Part shown: in pieces, positions 5,724 through 6,317 of the stretch
How the letters are laid out: every line of letters begins with the position of its first letter
Numbering within the stretch: the first letter of the stretch is position 1
Assembly: GCA_016867175.1 (NCBI GenBank)
Contig: VGKF01000054.1
Location: 1-6,317 of the forward strand
Length of the DNA: 6,317 nucleotides
Direction of reading: 5' to 3'
Source of the DNA: Candidatus Omnitrophota bacterium
GTDB taxonomy: Bacteria > Omnitrophota > Gorgyraeia > Gygaellales > Profunditerraquicolaceae
Program-made: the position numbers and the translations under genes
The notes under the pieces: generated by a model
Told to the model about the DNA's origin: nothing
Databases searched by the model: none
What the model saw: the letters and a program-made list of their open reading frames with translations, nothing else

Positions 5724-6317
5724 TATATTCTCCTTAAAGCTGTATAAATAAAATACAGGCCTATGGCTACCAGGATCACGGCAGAGACCCTTTTTATAGC
5801 CTGCATCCACTTACCGAGCTTAGGAAGATTGATAAGCAGGGAACTAAAAATACCTACTAAGATAAAAATCAAGCCCAGGCCATAAGAAAAACATAAGAGC
5901 ATGCTAATGCCGTAAACGATATTCTTTTTAGTAGCTAAATAGGCCAATATAGCGCCTAAGACCGGAGTAACACAAGGCCCTACTACTAGACCTGAGCTTA
6001 AGCCCAAAATAAGGCTTGAGAGATGATTTTGTTTCTTTAAAGTCGGTAATTTAATAAAGTTGGTTAGCGGCAATACAAATAAATCCAGCATGGATAATCC
6101 AAAGAGGATGAAGACACAACCTACTACCAGATAGGTTACGGGATGAGAGCTTATCAAGCCAAAGAGCTTGCCTGTCAAAGAAGCAACCAGCCCTAATATA
6201 GAATAGGTAATGGCTATGCCTGTAACATAACTCAGGCTTAAGGTAAACCCGCGCAGCCTCCTTCCCGATGAGCTTACCCCGATAAAACCAGCGGTAATCG
6301 GTATGAGCGGATATACG
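5723..6317 (-). CDS. dsbD: DsbD/CcdA-type transmembrane electron carrier (N-terminus beyond the right edge)
   Basis: The frame is open from the window edge to the TAG at 5723, giving 197 visible residues. The fragment starts VYPLIPITAGF, which matches the segment just after the first membrane cysteine of DsbD (PCVxP); that cysteine would be the next residue, outside the window. The second is present as GPCVTP (fragment residue 115, codon 5974-5972). In DsbD these two cysteines carry electrons from cytoplasmic thioredoxin across the membrane. About six hydrophobic segments are visible, separated by short basic loops (GRRLRG, LKKQN, AIKR). The protein ends right after the last helix with ALRRI, so the C-terminal thioredoxin domain of E. 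coli DsbD is absent; the next gene, an exported thioredoxin, can supply it. Whether an N-terminal periplasmic domain exists is not visible. Beginning instead at the TTG at 6178 would cut off conserved sequence. The one-base overlap with the next gene indicates coupling. Confidence 0.9.
   Translation of the reverse strand, partial: VYPLIPITAGFIGVSSSGRRLRGFTLSLSYVTGIAITYSILGLVASLTGKLFGLISSHPVTYLVVGCVFILFGLSMLDLFVLPLTNFIKLPTLKKQNHLSSLILGLSSGLVVGPCVTPVLGAILAYLATKKNIVYGISMLLCFSYGLGLIFILVGIFSSLLINLPKLGKWMQAIKRVSAVILVAIGLYFIYTALRRI
5730..5735 (-). promoter_or_regulatory. Ribosome binding site that selects the GTG start of the thioredoxin gene
   Basis: AAGGAG on the minus strand, 6 bases before the GTG at 5723 and within the final dsbD codons. 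It is the best Shine-Dalgarno match in the window and decides in favour of the GTG over the longer frame opening at 5810. Confidence 0.8.

Noticed and set aside
5724..5810. Longer thioredoxin start at the ATG at 5810
   Set aside because: It would overlap dsbD by 88 bases and place 29 polar residues before the signal peptide, while the GTG at 5723 has an ideal ribosome binding site.
6176..6178. TTG as start of the membrane protein
   Set aside because: The frame continues upstream with conserved DsbD sequence (YPLIPITAGF) to the window edge, so the gene is partial rather than starting here.

Overview
All seven genes lie on the minus strand, so the window reads from right to left. The organism is a bacterium with a moderate, somewhat AT-rich base composition, compact gene packing and several stop/start contacts. 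A periplasmic thiol-redox pair with an exported thioredoxin points to a diderm. The mix of genes (split DsbD, single-domain MetE-like methyltransferase, stand-alone LUD protein, GT2/GNAT/radical SAM cassette) would fit an uncultured lineage such as Omnitrophota or a relative. That taxonomic guess is weak and rests on gene content alone.

Right block (6317 to 2191). It begins inside a DsbD-type transmembrane electron carrier that enters from beyond the right edge. Next come an exported TlpA/ResA-like thioredoxin (GTG start, overlapping the dsbD stop by one base), nicotinate phosphoribosyltransferase (pncB, one base later), a LUD-domain protein (one-base TAATG overlap) and, 20 bases on with a good ribosome binding site, a MetE/UroD-superfamily zinc methyltransferase. 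The spacing implies one operon. The first two genes should work together: the membrane protein passes electrons from cytoplasmic thioredoxin to the exported thioredoxin. PncB makes nicotinate mononucleotide for NAD salvage. The LUD and methyltransferase proteins have no assigned substrate.

The only real intergenic gap (2114-2190, 77 bases) is AT-rich and carries an exact ATAAGGT direct repeat with a 10-base period. It may separate two transcription units.

Left block (2113 to 1). A GT2 glycosyltransferase of the polyprenyl-phosphate type but without membrane helices abuts a two-domain GNAT acetyltransferase resembling WecD. After 7 bases comes a radical SAM protein that runs off the left edge; its CX3CX2C and GGE motifs are readable in the reverse complement of bases 1-396. 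Together they look like the start of a sugar or glycoconjugate modification cassette of unknown product. No RNA genes, mobile elements, CRISPR arrays or convincing terminators were seen.
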